NCBI GenBank assembly: GCA_002493305.1 | Contig: DKYJ01000030.1 | Span: forward strand, 1 to 6,480 | DNA length: 6,480 nt | Source of the DNA: Clostridiales bacterium UBA7103 | GTDB lineage: Bacteria > Bacillota > Clostridia > Oscillospirales > Oscillospiraceae | Direction: 5' to 3' | Shown here: positions 1-5,279 of the stretch, in pieces | Numbering within the stretch: the stretch's first letter is position 1 | How the letters are laid out: the number at the start of each line of letters is the position of its first letter | Translations under genes and position numbers: made by a program | Notes under the pieces: generated by a model | Database searches by the model: none | What the model saw: only the letters and a program-made list of their open reading frames with translations | What the model was told of the DNA's origin: nothing

Positions 1-562
1 AGGCGGCGTACCAGCGGAAGTCGCCGGGCAGTATCTTCATTGCCGCCGCGATGTCGTTGCGGTGGGCACGGATAAGGTTTCGCCATGCGGCGGCGTTGTC
101 GTAACCCAGGCGGGCAGCATCTTCACGCTTGAGTGAGATGATGTGCGTCCACACATTTCCGGTGTAGCTCTCCAACTCTGCCATGGCCTCCTCCAGAGAC
201 ACAAAGTCACTGTCACTGAACAGACCGTGAGCGCCGATGCGCTCAGCGCGCGGCCGGGTGGCGATGTACTTCATGTACTGCTCCGACTCGTGGATCCCAT
301 CCCAGTTGGATTCGAGAGCCAGTGTGATGAACGCGGAGGCGTTGACCTTCGTCGGCTTCGCTTGATAGTCCTCGTACTCATAGAGCGTCTTGCTGTCTGG
401 GAAGTCCCTGACCAGTTTGGCGATGAGCTGCTCCTGCTTTCGTGTTGGCGGGCGGTCATCCGGGATGAGTTCCACCCGCTCCCGCGTTGCGATGTAGCAC
501 AGGTATCCGGCAGCTCCGCCGGTGCTTTTGATATATGGACTCTTGAGGATCAGTCTTGCCAT
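1..562 (-). CDS. MobP3-like conjugative relaxase, N-terminal part (runs off left edge)
   Basis: Reading the minus strand from ATG at 562 gives 187 codons open to the window edge. The protein starts MARLILKSPYIKST, has KYIATRPRAERIG at about residues 98-110, and has NVWTHIISLKREDA at about 136-149. The IATRP block and the H-I-I-S-L-K-R-E-D-A block are what I recognise from MobP3-type relaxases of clostridial mobile elements. The in-window part ends in GDFRWYAA, just before where the metal-binding His-x-His motif would be expected, so that motif and the C-terminal region are outside the window. The expected role is to nick the transfer origin and pilot the strand during conjugation. The start codon overlaps the end of the upstream ribbon-helix-helix gene by 13 bp, which suggests translational coupling and one mobilisation operon. 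The family call is from recalled motifs, not a search. Confidence 0.8.
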   Translation of the reverse strand, partial: MARLILKSPYIKSTGGAAGYLCYIATRERVELIPDDRPPTRKQEQLIAKLVRDFPDSKTLYEYEDYQAKPTKVNASAFITLALESNWDGIHESEQYMKYIATRPRAERIGAHGLFSDSDFVSLEEAMAELESYTGNVWTHIISLKREDAARLGYDNAAAWRNLIRAHRNDIAAAMKILPGDFRWYAA

Positions 563-984
563 TCGTCATCATCCCAGTCCTGCTCCTGGCGGGAGCGCGC
601 ATACTTCTCCAGAGAGATAGTACCGTTGGTGGCTTTCACATTCCGGACGCTCTGCGCCCGTCTGCGCTTCAGGTCATCCCGATCGACCTCGAAGGCATCT
701 GCGATGATCCCGATGAGCAGATCAAGTTCCACCTCTCTGGTGAACTCCCTTCTTGCGATGTGATTCTCCAGCACGCCCAGCCTGCCGTCCATGGCAGATT
801 GAATCGCCATGGGCAGCAGCGTTTTGTTGTCCTTCGTTTCCAGATAGTCTACATAGAAGTTCACCGCTTTCTCGATGAACTCATTTTTGCTCTTGCAGTT
901 GTCGGCGGTGTACCACTGCTCAATTCTTTTTCTGGTTGCCGGCTGCATCCGGAATGCAATGCGGTCTCTTGTTTCTTTACTCAT
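550..984 (-). CDS. Ribbon-helix-helix relaxosome accessory protein (MobC-like)
   Basis: This 144-residue protein has an N-terminal pattern typical of ribbon-helix-helix DNA-binding proteins. A short basic strand (RIAFRMQPATRKRIEQW, residues 8-24) leads into a first helix, a polar turn (NCKSKNEF), then a second helix (NEFIEKAVNFYVDYL, about 34-48). The middle is helical and charged, and the tail is very acidic (QDWDDDEW), perhaps a partner-binding tail. A strong site, AAGGAGG, sits 6 bases before the ATG. The relaxase begins inside its 3' end, and a reading frame from upstream ends in an ATGA overlap at its start. In this position such proteins usually bind the transfer origin and help the relaxase. 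That role is inferred from fold and neighbourhood; an operon repressor is an alternative. Confidence 0.75.
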   Translation of the reverse strand: MSKETRDRIAFRMQPATRKRIEQWYTADNCKSKNEFIEKAVNFYVDYLETKDNKTLLPMAIQSAMDGRLGVLENHIARREFTREVELDLLIGIIADAFEVDRDDLKRRRAQSVRNVKATNGTISLEKYARSRQEQDWDDDEWQD

Positions 985-1163
985 TCAATTCCTCCTTTTT
1001 GCTGTAAGACGTCCTTGAAAAGCCCTGTAACACGGAGCTTTTCGGGGAAGCTGACATCATTGGCGCTTTTTCCGTCTTCCAAAGACGCCAGCTCCAAACT
1101 CCCGAAACTGCCCGCACTGCGGGCAGAAGTAGCGGCTGTGGCGGCGCTTGCGACGCCATGCTT
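981..1163 (-). pseudogene. Possible decayed small zinc-ribbon-like frame between wHTH and RHH genes
   Basis: These 183 bases separate the winged-helix stop from the ribbon-helix-helix start. One minus-strand frame reads RHSRYFCPQCGQFREF, with a CPxCG knuckle at 1125-1114, then soon stops. A second frame reads SLELASLEDGKSANDVSF and onward to a TGA that overlaps the next ATG (ATGA at 984-981), as in coupled genes. Removing one base from the TTT at 1096-1098 would join them as CPQCGQFRELELASLEDG. Neither frame has a start codon of its own. A third frame has an ATG at 1192 and gives a 71-residue product with no recognisable character. This could be a frameshifted remnant, a frameshift-dependent small gene, or plain spacer; I cannot decide. 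Confidence 0.3.
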
Positions 1164-1709
1164 TTATCCTGCTTTTTCTTTTGTCCGCTCAAATTCCTTC
1201 AAAAGGGGGCCAAATCCGGCTTCAAGCCCCTGGCTGGGACTGGAACTCGTTTCCTCCTGAAAGGGCGCACACAGGGCGATCTGGCGGTCTTGGGCGCTGG
1301 TCTTAGCGAGTTGTTTCTCTGCTCGCTGACGGGCGGCGTACTCCTCCATCTGCCGGAACTGCCGCTCATAGAACGCTTCGACAGCGCCCTGTATTGGACG
1401 GATGGTATAGCGCAGGTTTCCGTTCAACGGTCTGCCGTCCCTGCTCTGCACGATTGTCGGCTCCGTGTAGATGAGACCTTTGTCCTCCAGTCTCCGCACA
1501 TATTTGGCCACCGTGTTTTCACTCATGCCAATCGACTTGCCAATGTTTTTATAGCTGGGATAGCACTGGTAGGTGTCGCGGTTTTCGCACCGGAGCAGAT
1601 AGGCGTAGAGGGAGATTTCCCGGTAGTCCATGCCGATGCTGAATATCTCGTTGGGTACCATAAAATAGTTTTTCTCTGCGCTGCGCTTTGACCATTTGTT
1701 GTAACTCAA
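1164..1709 (-). CDS. Winged-helix (HTH_36-like) DNA-binding protein, possible replication/transfer regulator
   Basis: This 181-residue protein has a compact winged-helix domain at about residues 14-105. YFMVPNEIF opens it, EISLYAYLLRC forms a helix, YPSYKNIGKSIGMSENTVAKY is the helix-turn-helix, and RRLEDKGLIYTEPT begins the wing. A charged helical stretch (about 108-135) and a low-complexity tail follow. The fold resembles the helix-turn-helix proteins placed before relaxase genes in clostridial elements, some of them linked to replication initiation. The start is TTG at 1709: AGGAGGT at 1721-1715 lies 5 bases before it, and no ATG is in frame nearby. The same SD is followed directly by ATGAATTGA, the end of a leader frame whose stop overlaps the TTG. 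The gene heads the leftward mobilisation cluster. A predicted antisense RNA covers its leader. Initiator versus transcription factor is not resolved. Confidence 0.7.
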   Translation of the reverse strand: MSYNKWSKRSAEKNYFMVPNEIFSIGMDYREISLYAYLLRCENRDTYQCYPSYKNIGKSIGMSENTVAKYVRRLEDKGLIYTEPTIVQSRDGRPLNGNLRYTIRPIQGAVEAFYERQFRQMEEYAARQRAEKQLAKTSAQDRQIALCAPFQEETSSSPSQGLEAGFGPLLKEFERTKEKAG

Positions 1710-1939
1710 TTCATACCTCCTGTGTTGTTGTAGAGTTCGATAGCGCTCACACAGAGGGCGGACAGAAAAATATCATTGCTTTTCCGCCGCCAGCTTGCTA
1801 TACTTTGGTTAGTTGATTTGTGCGTGCCTGTGTGTGCGCCGAGCCGCCGGACTGTTGCCGCAGTCACGGCGGTTTTTGTTTTGCGGTCGTACTGGTGTGC
1901 ATTCCTCCTTTGCTCTGTTTCTGAATCTTTTGCTCTCAT
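1706..1939 (-). CDS. Possible leader ORF overlapping the wHTH start
   Basis: This 77-codon minus-strand frame starts at ATG 1939 and ends in AATTGAG, where its TGA overlaps the TTG start of the winged-helix gene. The protein is rich in Arg, Thr, Asn and Ser, has no recognisable domain and does not look like a folded protein. Its only SD-like sequence (GGAGGAGGTG, 1966-1957) is about 17 bases upstream, which is far. It runs through the hairpin of the predicted antisense RNA. If translated, it is more likely a regulatory leader whose translation is coupled to the next gene than a functional protein. It may equally be untranslated leader. Confidence 0.25.
   Translation of the reverse strand: MRAKDSETEQRRNAHQYDRKTKTAVTAATVRRLGAHTGTHKSTNQSIASWRRKSNDIFLSALCVSAIELYNNTGGMN
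1715..1721 (-). promoter_or_regulatory. Ribosome binding site that fixes the TTG start of the wHTH gene
   Basis: AGGAGGT on the minus strand lies 5 bases before TTG at 1709-1707. The first ATG after it (1714-1712) has no spacer and runs straight into a stop (ATG AAT TGA), so it cannot start the gene. This supports a genuine TTG start and places it within the stop codon of the preceding leader frame. Confidence 0.6.
1776..1804 (+). promoter_or_regulatory. Sigma-70 type promoter with extended -10, antisense to the wHTH leader
   Basis: TTGCTT at 1776-1781 and TATACT at 1799-1804 are separated by exactly 17 bp. TG at 1796-1797 adds an extended -10 (TGCTATACT). This is the best housekeeping promoter match I found in the window. 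Transcription would start near 1811 on the plus strand, opposite to the winged-helix gene, with no plus-strand gene before the terminator at 1844. Confidence 0.55.
1811..1882 (+). ncRNA. Predicted ~70-nt antisense (counter-transcribed) RNA over the wHTH leader
   Basis: A good promoter (1776-1804) and an intrinsic terminator (1844-1882) on the same strand bracket a transcript of about 70 nt starting near 1811. It has a short single-stranded 5' part and one GC-rich terminal hairpin with loop TTGCCG. It is fully complementary to the leader of the winged-helix mRNA, about 100-170 bases before its TTG start. Small counter-transcripts of this layout control replication genes in many plasmids (the CopA and RNAIII types), by blocking a leader peptide or by leader attenuation. 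Presence of the RNA is inferred from signals only; start and end are approximate. Confidence 0.5.
1844..1882 (+). terminator. Intrinsic terminator of the predicted antisense RNA
   Basis: CCGCCG (1844-1849) plus GACTG (1850-1854) pairs with CAGTC (1861-1865) and CGGCGG (1867-1872). This makes an 11-bp stem with one bulged A and a six-base loop. TTTTTGTTTT follows directly at 1873-1882. The T-run is on the plus side only; the minus side has A-rich sequence before the stem and no T-run after it. It therefore terminates plus-strand transcription. Confidence 0.75.
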
Positions 1940-1967
1940 CTGCGAGCTATCTTTTTCACCTCCTCCG

Positions 1968-1976
1968 TGTTAGAAT
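1968..1976 (+). promoter_or_regulatory. Possible extended -10 element before the structured region
   Basis: TGTTAGAAT at 1968-1976 fits an extended -10 (TGnTAnAAT-like). There is no convincing -35 at 17 bp. Transcription would begin near 1983, exactly at the first hairpin, and run through the structured region to the sigma-like gene at 2242. This is weak evidence from one element. The AT-rich stretch 2201-2216 is another possible promoter region for that gene. Confidence 0.25.
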
Positions 1977-2007
1977 AAAAATAGACCGTACTCCCGGCAG
2001 TACGGTC
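1973..2007 (-). terminator. Intrinsic terminator, minus strand
   Basis: A perfect 9-bp stem, GACCGTACT (1984-1992) with AGTACGGTC (1999-2007), closes a six-base loop. On the minus strand it is followed by TATTTTTATT (1983-1974), as in intrinsic terminators. No minus-strand gene lies just upstream. It may end a transcript from the structured region, insulate the winged-helix leader, or act as an attenuator for leftward transcription. On the plus strand it would be the first hairpin of the sigma-like gene's leader. Confidence 0.6.
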
Positions 2008-2031
2008 CAGTGTGGAATGACCTTCCGAGCC

Positions 2032-2136
2032 AGTTGCCGCATGGCAGAGAGCGCACATGCTCTCATGGGGTGCTCTGTCAAAGGCCATGTGGGTTCGTCA
2101 GCGCGGAGACCGTGCCGGACCGAACCGAAGGCAACT
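2032..2136 (+). other. Multi-helix structured element (candidate RNA leader or DNA site)
   Basis: Several nested helices can be drawn by eye. A closing helix is AGTTGCC (2032-2038) with GGCAACT (2130-2136). Inside it, GCATGGC (2039-2045) pairs with GCCATGT (2084-2090), and this holds GAGAGC (2047-2052) with GCTCTC (2059-2064). Beside it, GGTTCG (2092-2097) pairs with CGAACC (2121-2126), holding GCGCGG (2101-2106) with CCGTGC (2110-2115) around an AGA loop. Two pairs (2039/2090 and 2103/2113) are G-U if transcribed from the plus strand but would be A-C mismatches from the minus strand, which mildly favours a plus-strand RNA. I do not recognise a known riboswitch class. A replication or transfer origin, or a minus-strand RNA ending at the 1973-2007 terminator, are alternatives. 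Together with the flanks (about 1983-2241), it fills a gene-free gap. Confidence 0.4.
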
Positions 2137-2137
2137 C

Positions 2138-2147
2138 CACCCGGGTG
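2138..2147. repeat. 10-bp perfect palindrome, possible operator
   Basis: CACCCGGGTG is a perfect palindrome at the edge of the structured element, about 95 bp before the sigma-like gene. It could be a dimeric regulator's operator or part of the structured element. Nothing else in the window tells which. Confidence 0.25.
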
Positions 2148-2241
2148 AAATTGTCCTTCTACTATTACTTAGAGAAAAACTGCAAAAACGGAAGGTCACA
2201 GATTGTAAATATTTTATGAACGCAGAATGTGTGGTGAGTTC

Positions 2242-3006
2242 ATGTCCTTCAAGGATACGCAATCGTATAAAGAACTTCAGGCGGATTGGCGCTGGATTCA
2301 TTCCATGGACCCGGAAGTCGCCGTTGCCGCAGACCAATGGGTAAAGGAGCATCCGGAAGAGTGGAAGGAGCTGGAGCATATGCTCTACTACAGCGAGGCC
2401 ACCTTCCACAAGCGTGTTGCGCCGGATACTCTGGAAGATGCGGAGATGAACCAGCCCAGCTCTTACAACCCGGAAGCGTTCTTACCAGAGGAAGTACGCA
2501 ACGCGCTCTATGATGACCACCGCTGGTTCGACCGGGCGAAATATCTGCCGGAGGGATCTGATGAGGACCCGCTCATGTATGTGAGCAAAGAACTTGATGA
2601 GGGACTACGTGAGCTGACCGAGCTGCAGAGGGAGGTCCTGTTCCGAACCGTCATCAACGGCGAGTCCACCGAATCCGTCGCACGGGACAAGCAGTGCTCG
2701 TCCAGAAATATTCGGGATATCCGCGCCCGCGCGCTGAAACATCTGCGGAGCAAAATCACCAAACGCGAGGGATCTGGTAAACCCAGCCTTCTCATCATTG
2801 TTTTGTTGCTTATGGTGCTTGTTGGTGTTCCACTTATTTGTTGGGGAGAGCGGCTTTTGGTTATGTATCCCTGGCTGGAACCCGTGGCTGCGGTGTTTGC
2901 CGCATTGCTTATTGTGTTCATGTTCTGGAAAGGCCCTCGCAGAGAAACAGAAGATCAGCTGCGTCAGCACTGGGCCCATCTGAACGGATCACAGATAAAA
3001 GAATAA
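2242..3006 (+). CDS. Sigma-70 region-4-like HTH protein with two C-terminal membrane helices
   Basis: This 254-residue protein is read from ATG 2242 (MSFKDTQSYK). An ATG at 2227 is also in frame, but GGTGAG just before 2242 gives the later start a slightly better ribosome site. Residues 1-110 are soluble, charged and Trp/Glu-rich. Residues about 117-170 match the helix-turn-helix layout of sigma factor region 4: LRELTELQREVLFRTVINGE, then STESVARDKQCSSRNIRDIR, then a basic recognition end (RARALKHLRSKITKR). Two hydrophobic helices follow, about 182-200 (LLIIVLLLMVLVG) and 211-229 (PVAAVFAALLIVFMFW), with a charged tail. Region 2 of sigma is absent, so it is probably not a full sigma factor but a membrane-tethered DNA-binding regulator. 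It has no plus-strand partner and converges on the recombinase gene. Domain calls are by eye. Confidence 0.65.
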   Translation: MSFKDTQSYKELQADWRWIHSMDPEVAVAADQWVKEHPEEWKELEHMLYYSEATFHKRVAPDTLEDAEMNQPSSYNPEAFLPEEVRNALYDDHRWFDRAKYLPEGSDEDPLMYVSKELDEGLRELTELQREVLFRTVINGESTESVARDKQCSSRNIRDIRARALKHLRSKITKREGSGKPSLLIIVLLLMVLVGVPLICWGERLLVMYPWLEPVAAVFAALLIVFMFWKGPRRETEDQLRQHWAHLNGSQIKE

Positions 3007-3048
3007 TTAAAAGAGGGAGTGAAGCACTTGGGGTGATTCACTCCCTCT
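3003..3048 (-). terminator. Bidirectional hairpin terminator between convergent genes
   Basis: A perfect 12-bp stem, AGAGGGAGTGAA (3012-3023) with TTCACTCCCTCT (3037-3048), closes a 13-base loop. On the minus strand it is followed directly by TTTTAATTATT, making a good terminator for the recombinase gene, whose stop lies 24 bp upstream. On the plus strand it is 6 bp after the sigma-like gene's stop but has only a poor T-tail. Confidence 0.75.
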
Positions 3049-3071
3049 GCCTTTAGTCCAAGCAGGAAGAA

Positions 3072-4019
3072 TTACAGAAGTTCATTGAGGAGATTCATGC
3101 ACTTTACTTTTTGCTGGAGGTTTGCGCTGCCATACACATTCAGAGTAAACGAAACATTTTTATGTCCGAGGATTTCAGATAGCGACTTAATATCGAACTC
3201 CGGTATCTCAATCGCCCGGACAGCAAATGTGTGACGAATCTCATGGAACTTCACCTTTTCCAGCCCATTCCGCTTTAGGAAACGGGTGAAGAACTGCCGA
3301 TATGTACGAGGCTCTGTTGGCTTTGTTTTGCCGGTCAAGAAGTAGTGATTGGGATTTTCCGTGTAGAACTTCTTGATGATGTTCATGAGCAGAGACGGAA
3401 CAGGAATCGTCCTTGCGGAAGTCTTCGTCTTGGGCGGTCCTATATGAAGATAGGATTCGCCTTTCTTTTTGTCGTAGATGCGCTGGACAGTTTTGTTGAT
3501 GCTTATGGTCTTATCCGTCAGAGAGATGTCCTTCATCTGCAATCCGCAGAGTTCTCCGATACGCACTCCGGTAAAGAGCGCAATGAGAATGCCAGCAGTC
3601 TTCCTGTTCAAGTTCATGTAGATGCACTGAATCAGTGCTTGCTCTTGATCCTTTGAGAGTGAGACTATTTTTTTAATGCCCAGCTCCTTCGGGTACTCGA
3701 TGAGGTCCCAGTTCAGCAGTGGAATTGCCCTTTCTTTGTACGCAAACTCCATTGATAGCCTGAGAACGAGGATTACATCCCGGATTGTCTTTACCGTTAG
3801 ACCTCCTGTGTTGTCCAACCTACCGGCATCATGGAGATACGAAATGTAGCTCTGGATGTCCGTTTCGGTGATGCTGCCGATCTTACGCTTGCCGAAGTAG
3901 GGAATAAGATGATTTTCGGCAATCAGCATAAAGCTGGCATGGGTTGACGGCGTGATCATCGGCTGCTTTTGGTTTAGCCAAGTGTTCACAAGCGTCTTGA
4001 ATTGTGTATTGTTAGTCAT
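3072..4019 (-). CDS. Tyrosine recombinase, probable hsdS invertase
   Basis: This 315-residue protein is read from ATG 4019 (MTNNTQFKTL). An ATG at 4040 is in frame, but GGAGGTG at 4032-4026 lies about 7 bases before 4019 and inside the longer version, so the shorter start is preferred. Residues about 3-95 form the helical core-binding domain (HASFMLIAENHLIPYFG). The catalytic domain shows TGVRIGELCGL (Arg153), a PPKTKTSARTIPV hairpin with the likely Lys, HEIRHTF (His259, Arg262), LGHKN (His286) and the nucleophile in LNVYGS (Tyr296). The full R-K-H-R-H-Y set appears present, so it should be active. It cuts and rejoins DNA through a 3'-phosphotyrosine. It lies 67 bp outside the left hsdS inverted repeat, the usual place for the recombinase of an hsdS switch. 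An element integrase is the alternative. Confidence 0.85.
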   Translation of the reverse strand: MTNNTQFKTLVNTWLNQKQPMITPSTHASFMLIAENHLIPYFGKRKIGSITETDIQSYISYLHDAGRLDNTGGLTVKTIRDVILVLRLSMEFAYKERAIPLLNWDLIEYPKELGIKKIVSLSKDQEQALIQCIYMNLNRKTAGILIALFTGVRIGELCGLQMKDISLTDKTISINKTVQRIYDKKKGESYLHIGPPKTKTSARTIPVPSLLMNIIKKFYTENPNHYFLTGKTKPTEPRTYRQFFTRFLKRNGLEKVKFHEIRHTFAVRAIEIPEFDIKSLSEILGHKNVSFTLNVYGSANLQQKVKCMNLLNELL

Positions 4020-4065
4020 ATTGACCACCTCCACGAACATTATCCGTTGGAGGGATAATCAGGGA

Positions 4066-4071
4066 AGTATA
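4066..4071 (-). promoter_or_regulatory. Possible -10 of the recombinase promoter, next to the inverted repeat
   Basis: TATACT on the minus strand lies 46 bp before the recombinase ATG at 4019. A -35 at 17-18 bp would fall in the TTTTCGA sequence at the outer end of the left inverted repeat, and it is a poor match. If real, the promoter would overlap the crossover site, and binding of the recombinase there could affect its own expression. Low confidence. Confidence 0.3.
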
Positions 4072-4086
4072 TTCCTCAAGTAACGG

Positions 4087-4135
4087 TCTCGAAAAGCGTC
4101 CGAAACTCCGGTTTCCGGGCTTTGATGAGCCGTGG
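4087..4135 (+). repeat. Outer inverted repeat, left arm (49 bp)
   Basis: These 49 bases are the exact reverse complement of 6432-6480; the match ends at 4136/6431. In both hsdS copies it encodes the same 5' conserved segment (RPKLRFPGFDEPW), which is the conserved start of the first target-recognition domain. Such repeats serve as crossover sites for inversion. On its outer side the match cannot be followed, because the right arm reaches the window edge. Confidence 0.95.
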
Positions 4136-5269
4136 GCATTGTTCAGGGCAGAAGAGCTATTCAAAAACATCACAGACAAGAATCATCCAACTGAAACCGT
4201 ACTGACAATCATTCAGGGAAAAGGAACTCTTCCGCGAGAACAAGCTGGACGTAATATTCACTATGATGATGCGTCCCTCTCAAATTACAAGAAAGTAGAA
4301 CAAGGAGATTACATCATCCATCTCCGTTCCTTTGAAGGTGGACTTGAAATGGCAAACGAGGATGGAATTGTTAGTCCAGCATATACGATCTTGCGTTGCA
4401 AGAAACCTCATTCAAGCCTCTTCTACGAAGCATATTTTCATACGGGTGAGTTCATCAATCATGTTCTCTCAAAGTCCGTAGAGGGTATCAGGGATGGTAG
4501 ACAGATAAGCTATGAGGCGTTCAAGTGGCTCGGTTTGCCATACTGCAATATTTCTGAACAAGAGAAAATTGCCCAGCTCTTTTATACTCTTAACCGTCGT
4601 ATTGAAAAACAACAACAAATGGTGGATGCCCTCAAGAAGTATAAAAGAGGTGTCATGCAGCGTATTTTTCGTCAGACTGCTACTCAGGATGGAAGCGACT
4701 GGTCTTGTGTTCGGTTAGGAGATGTTTTCAAAAAGGTGTCTCGCCGGAACACAAACGGTTTGGTGAAGAATGTCATAACAAACTCCGCAGAATATGGACT
4801 CATACCTCAGCGTGATTTCTTCGACAAAGATATAGCAGTCGATGGAAATACCTCAAATTACTATGTCATCGAAGAGGGCGATTTTGTTTACAATCCGAGA
4901 AAGTCAAACACTGCGCCATACGGACCTTTCAATAGGTACACTCTCAGCGAACGGGGTATTATTTCGCCTCTCTATACTTGTCTTGTACTTCAAGCGGATA
5001 TTAACCCTTCCTACCTCGCATGGTACTTTAGGAGCGATGCTTGGCACAGATACATTTACGATAACGGCTCACAAGGAGTTCGTCATGATCGAGTATCTAT
5101 GACCGATGATTTGCTCATGGGCATTCCGGTCATGTTTCCGGATCATGCAAAGCAACAAGTATATGCGGATATTCTTGATAAGGTAGAGGCTCGTCTGCAA
5201 GTAGCACAAAAAGAATATGATCTTCTTACAAAAGCGAAAAAAGGTTATGTGCAACAGCTCTTTATATGA
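4088..5269 (+). CDS. hsdS: Type I restriction-modification specificity subunit HsdS, silent copy without a start codon
   Basis: The frame reads 393 codons from the repeat to TGA 5269. Order: conserved entry RPKLRFPGFDEPW; first target-recognition domain; central helical spacer EQEKIAQLFYTLNRRIEKQQQ then ALKKYKRG; second domain from WSCVRLGDVF, with YYVIEEGDFVYNPRKS and GIISPLYTCL; and C-terminal helix ending KKGYVQQLFI. This is the usual two-domain HsdS plan at nearly full length. HsdS sets the DNA sequence methylated by the HsdM complex and cut by HsdR. The frame is open upstream to a stop at 4022-4024, but it has no ATG, GTG or TTG before TTG 4139, and no ribosome site. A start at 4139 would lose the entry motif. 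It is therefore probably an unexpressed store that supplies domains by inversion. It meets the other hsdS tail to tail with an 8-bp overlap. Confidence 0.85.
   Translation, partial: LEKRPKLRFPGFDEPWALFRAEELFKNITDKNHPTETVLTIIQGKGTLPREQAGRNIHYDDASLSNYKKVEQGDYIIHLRSFEGGLEMANEDGIVSPAYTILRCKKPHSSLFYEAYFHTGEFINHVLSKSVEGIRDGRQISYEAFKWLGLPYCNISEQEKIAQLFYTLNRRIEKQQQMVDALKKYKRGVMQRIFRQTATQDGSDWSCVRLGDVFKKVSRRNTNGLVKNVITNSAEYGLIPQRDFFDKDIAVDGNTSNYYVIEEGDFVYNPRKSNTAPYGPFNRYTLSERGIISPLYTCLVLQADINPSYLAWYFRSDAWHRYIYDNGSQGVRHDRVSMTDDLLMGIPVMFPDHAKQQVYADILDKVEARLQVAQKEYDLLTKAKKGYVQQLFI
4630..4650 (+). repeat. Inner inverted repeat, left arm (21 bp)
   Basis: These 21 bases are the exact reverse complement of 5890-5910. 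In both hsdS copies they encode LKKYKRG, in the central conserved helix between the two recognition domains. The flanks diverge at once on both sides at the DNA level (GCC against AAC before, TGT against ATT after). Such sharp nucleotide identity between otherwise diverged genes suggests a maintained crossover site. Confidence 0.85.
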
Positions 5270-5279
5270 AAAGCTGTTG
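5252..5279. repeat. Inverted repeat at the tail-to-tail hsdS junction
   Basis: CAACAGCT (5252-5259) and AGCTGTTG (5272-5279) flank the shared stop region of the two hsdS genes, both of which end in QQLFI. The symmetry follows from two related 3' ends meeting. It could also form a hairpin in either transcript, but there is no T-run to make it a clear terminator. Confidence 0.7.

Noticed and set aside
1017..1043. Hairpin GAAAAGC / GCTTTTC before the ribbon-helix-helix gene, considered as a terminator
   Set aside because: The 7-bp stem has a 13-base loop and no T-run on either strand. It lies inside what looks like one transcription unit.
143..1260. Long plus-strand open frames (143-763 and 556-1260)
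   Set aside because: They lie opposite the relaxase and ribbon-helix-helix genes, which have clear motifs and ribosome sites on the minus strand. The plus-strand products have no recognisable features.
1158..1691. Plus-strand open frame of 177 codons opposite the winged-helix gene
   Set aside because: It is antisense to a gene with a clear helix-turn-helix and ribosome site. It has no ribosome site or domain of its own.
2095..2101. CTGACGA on the minus strand, like the hammerhead ribozyme core CUGANGA
   Set aside because: The matching GAAA core and a cleavage site with three joining stems were not found nearby.
2104..2152. Short similarities to riboswitch boxes (GGAGACCG as in cobalamin types, GGGTGAAATT as in FMN types)
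   Set aside because: Only single short boxes match. The other conserved parts of either riboswitch are missing, and the next gene has no vitamin link.
3345..3656. Plus-strand frame of 103 codons within the recombinase region
   Set aside because: It is antisense to the catalytic domain of the recombinase and has no ribosome site or domain.
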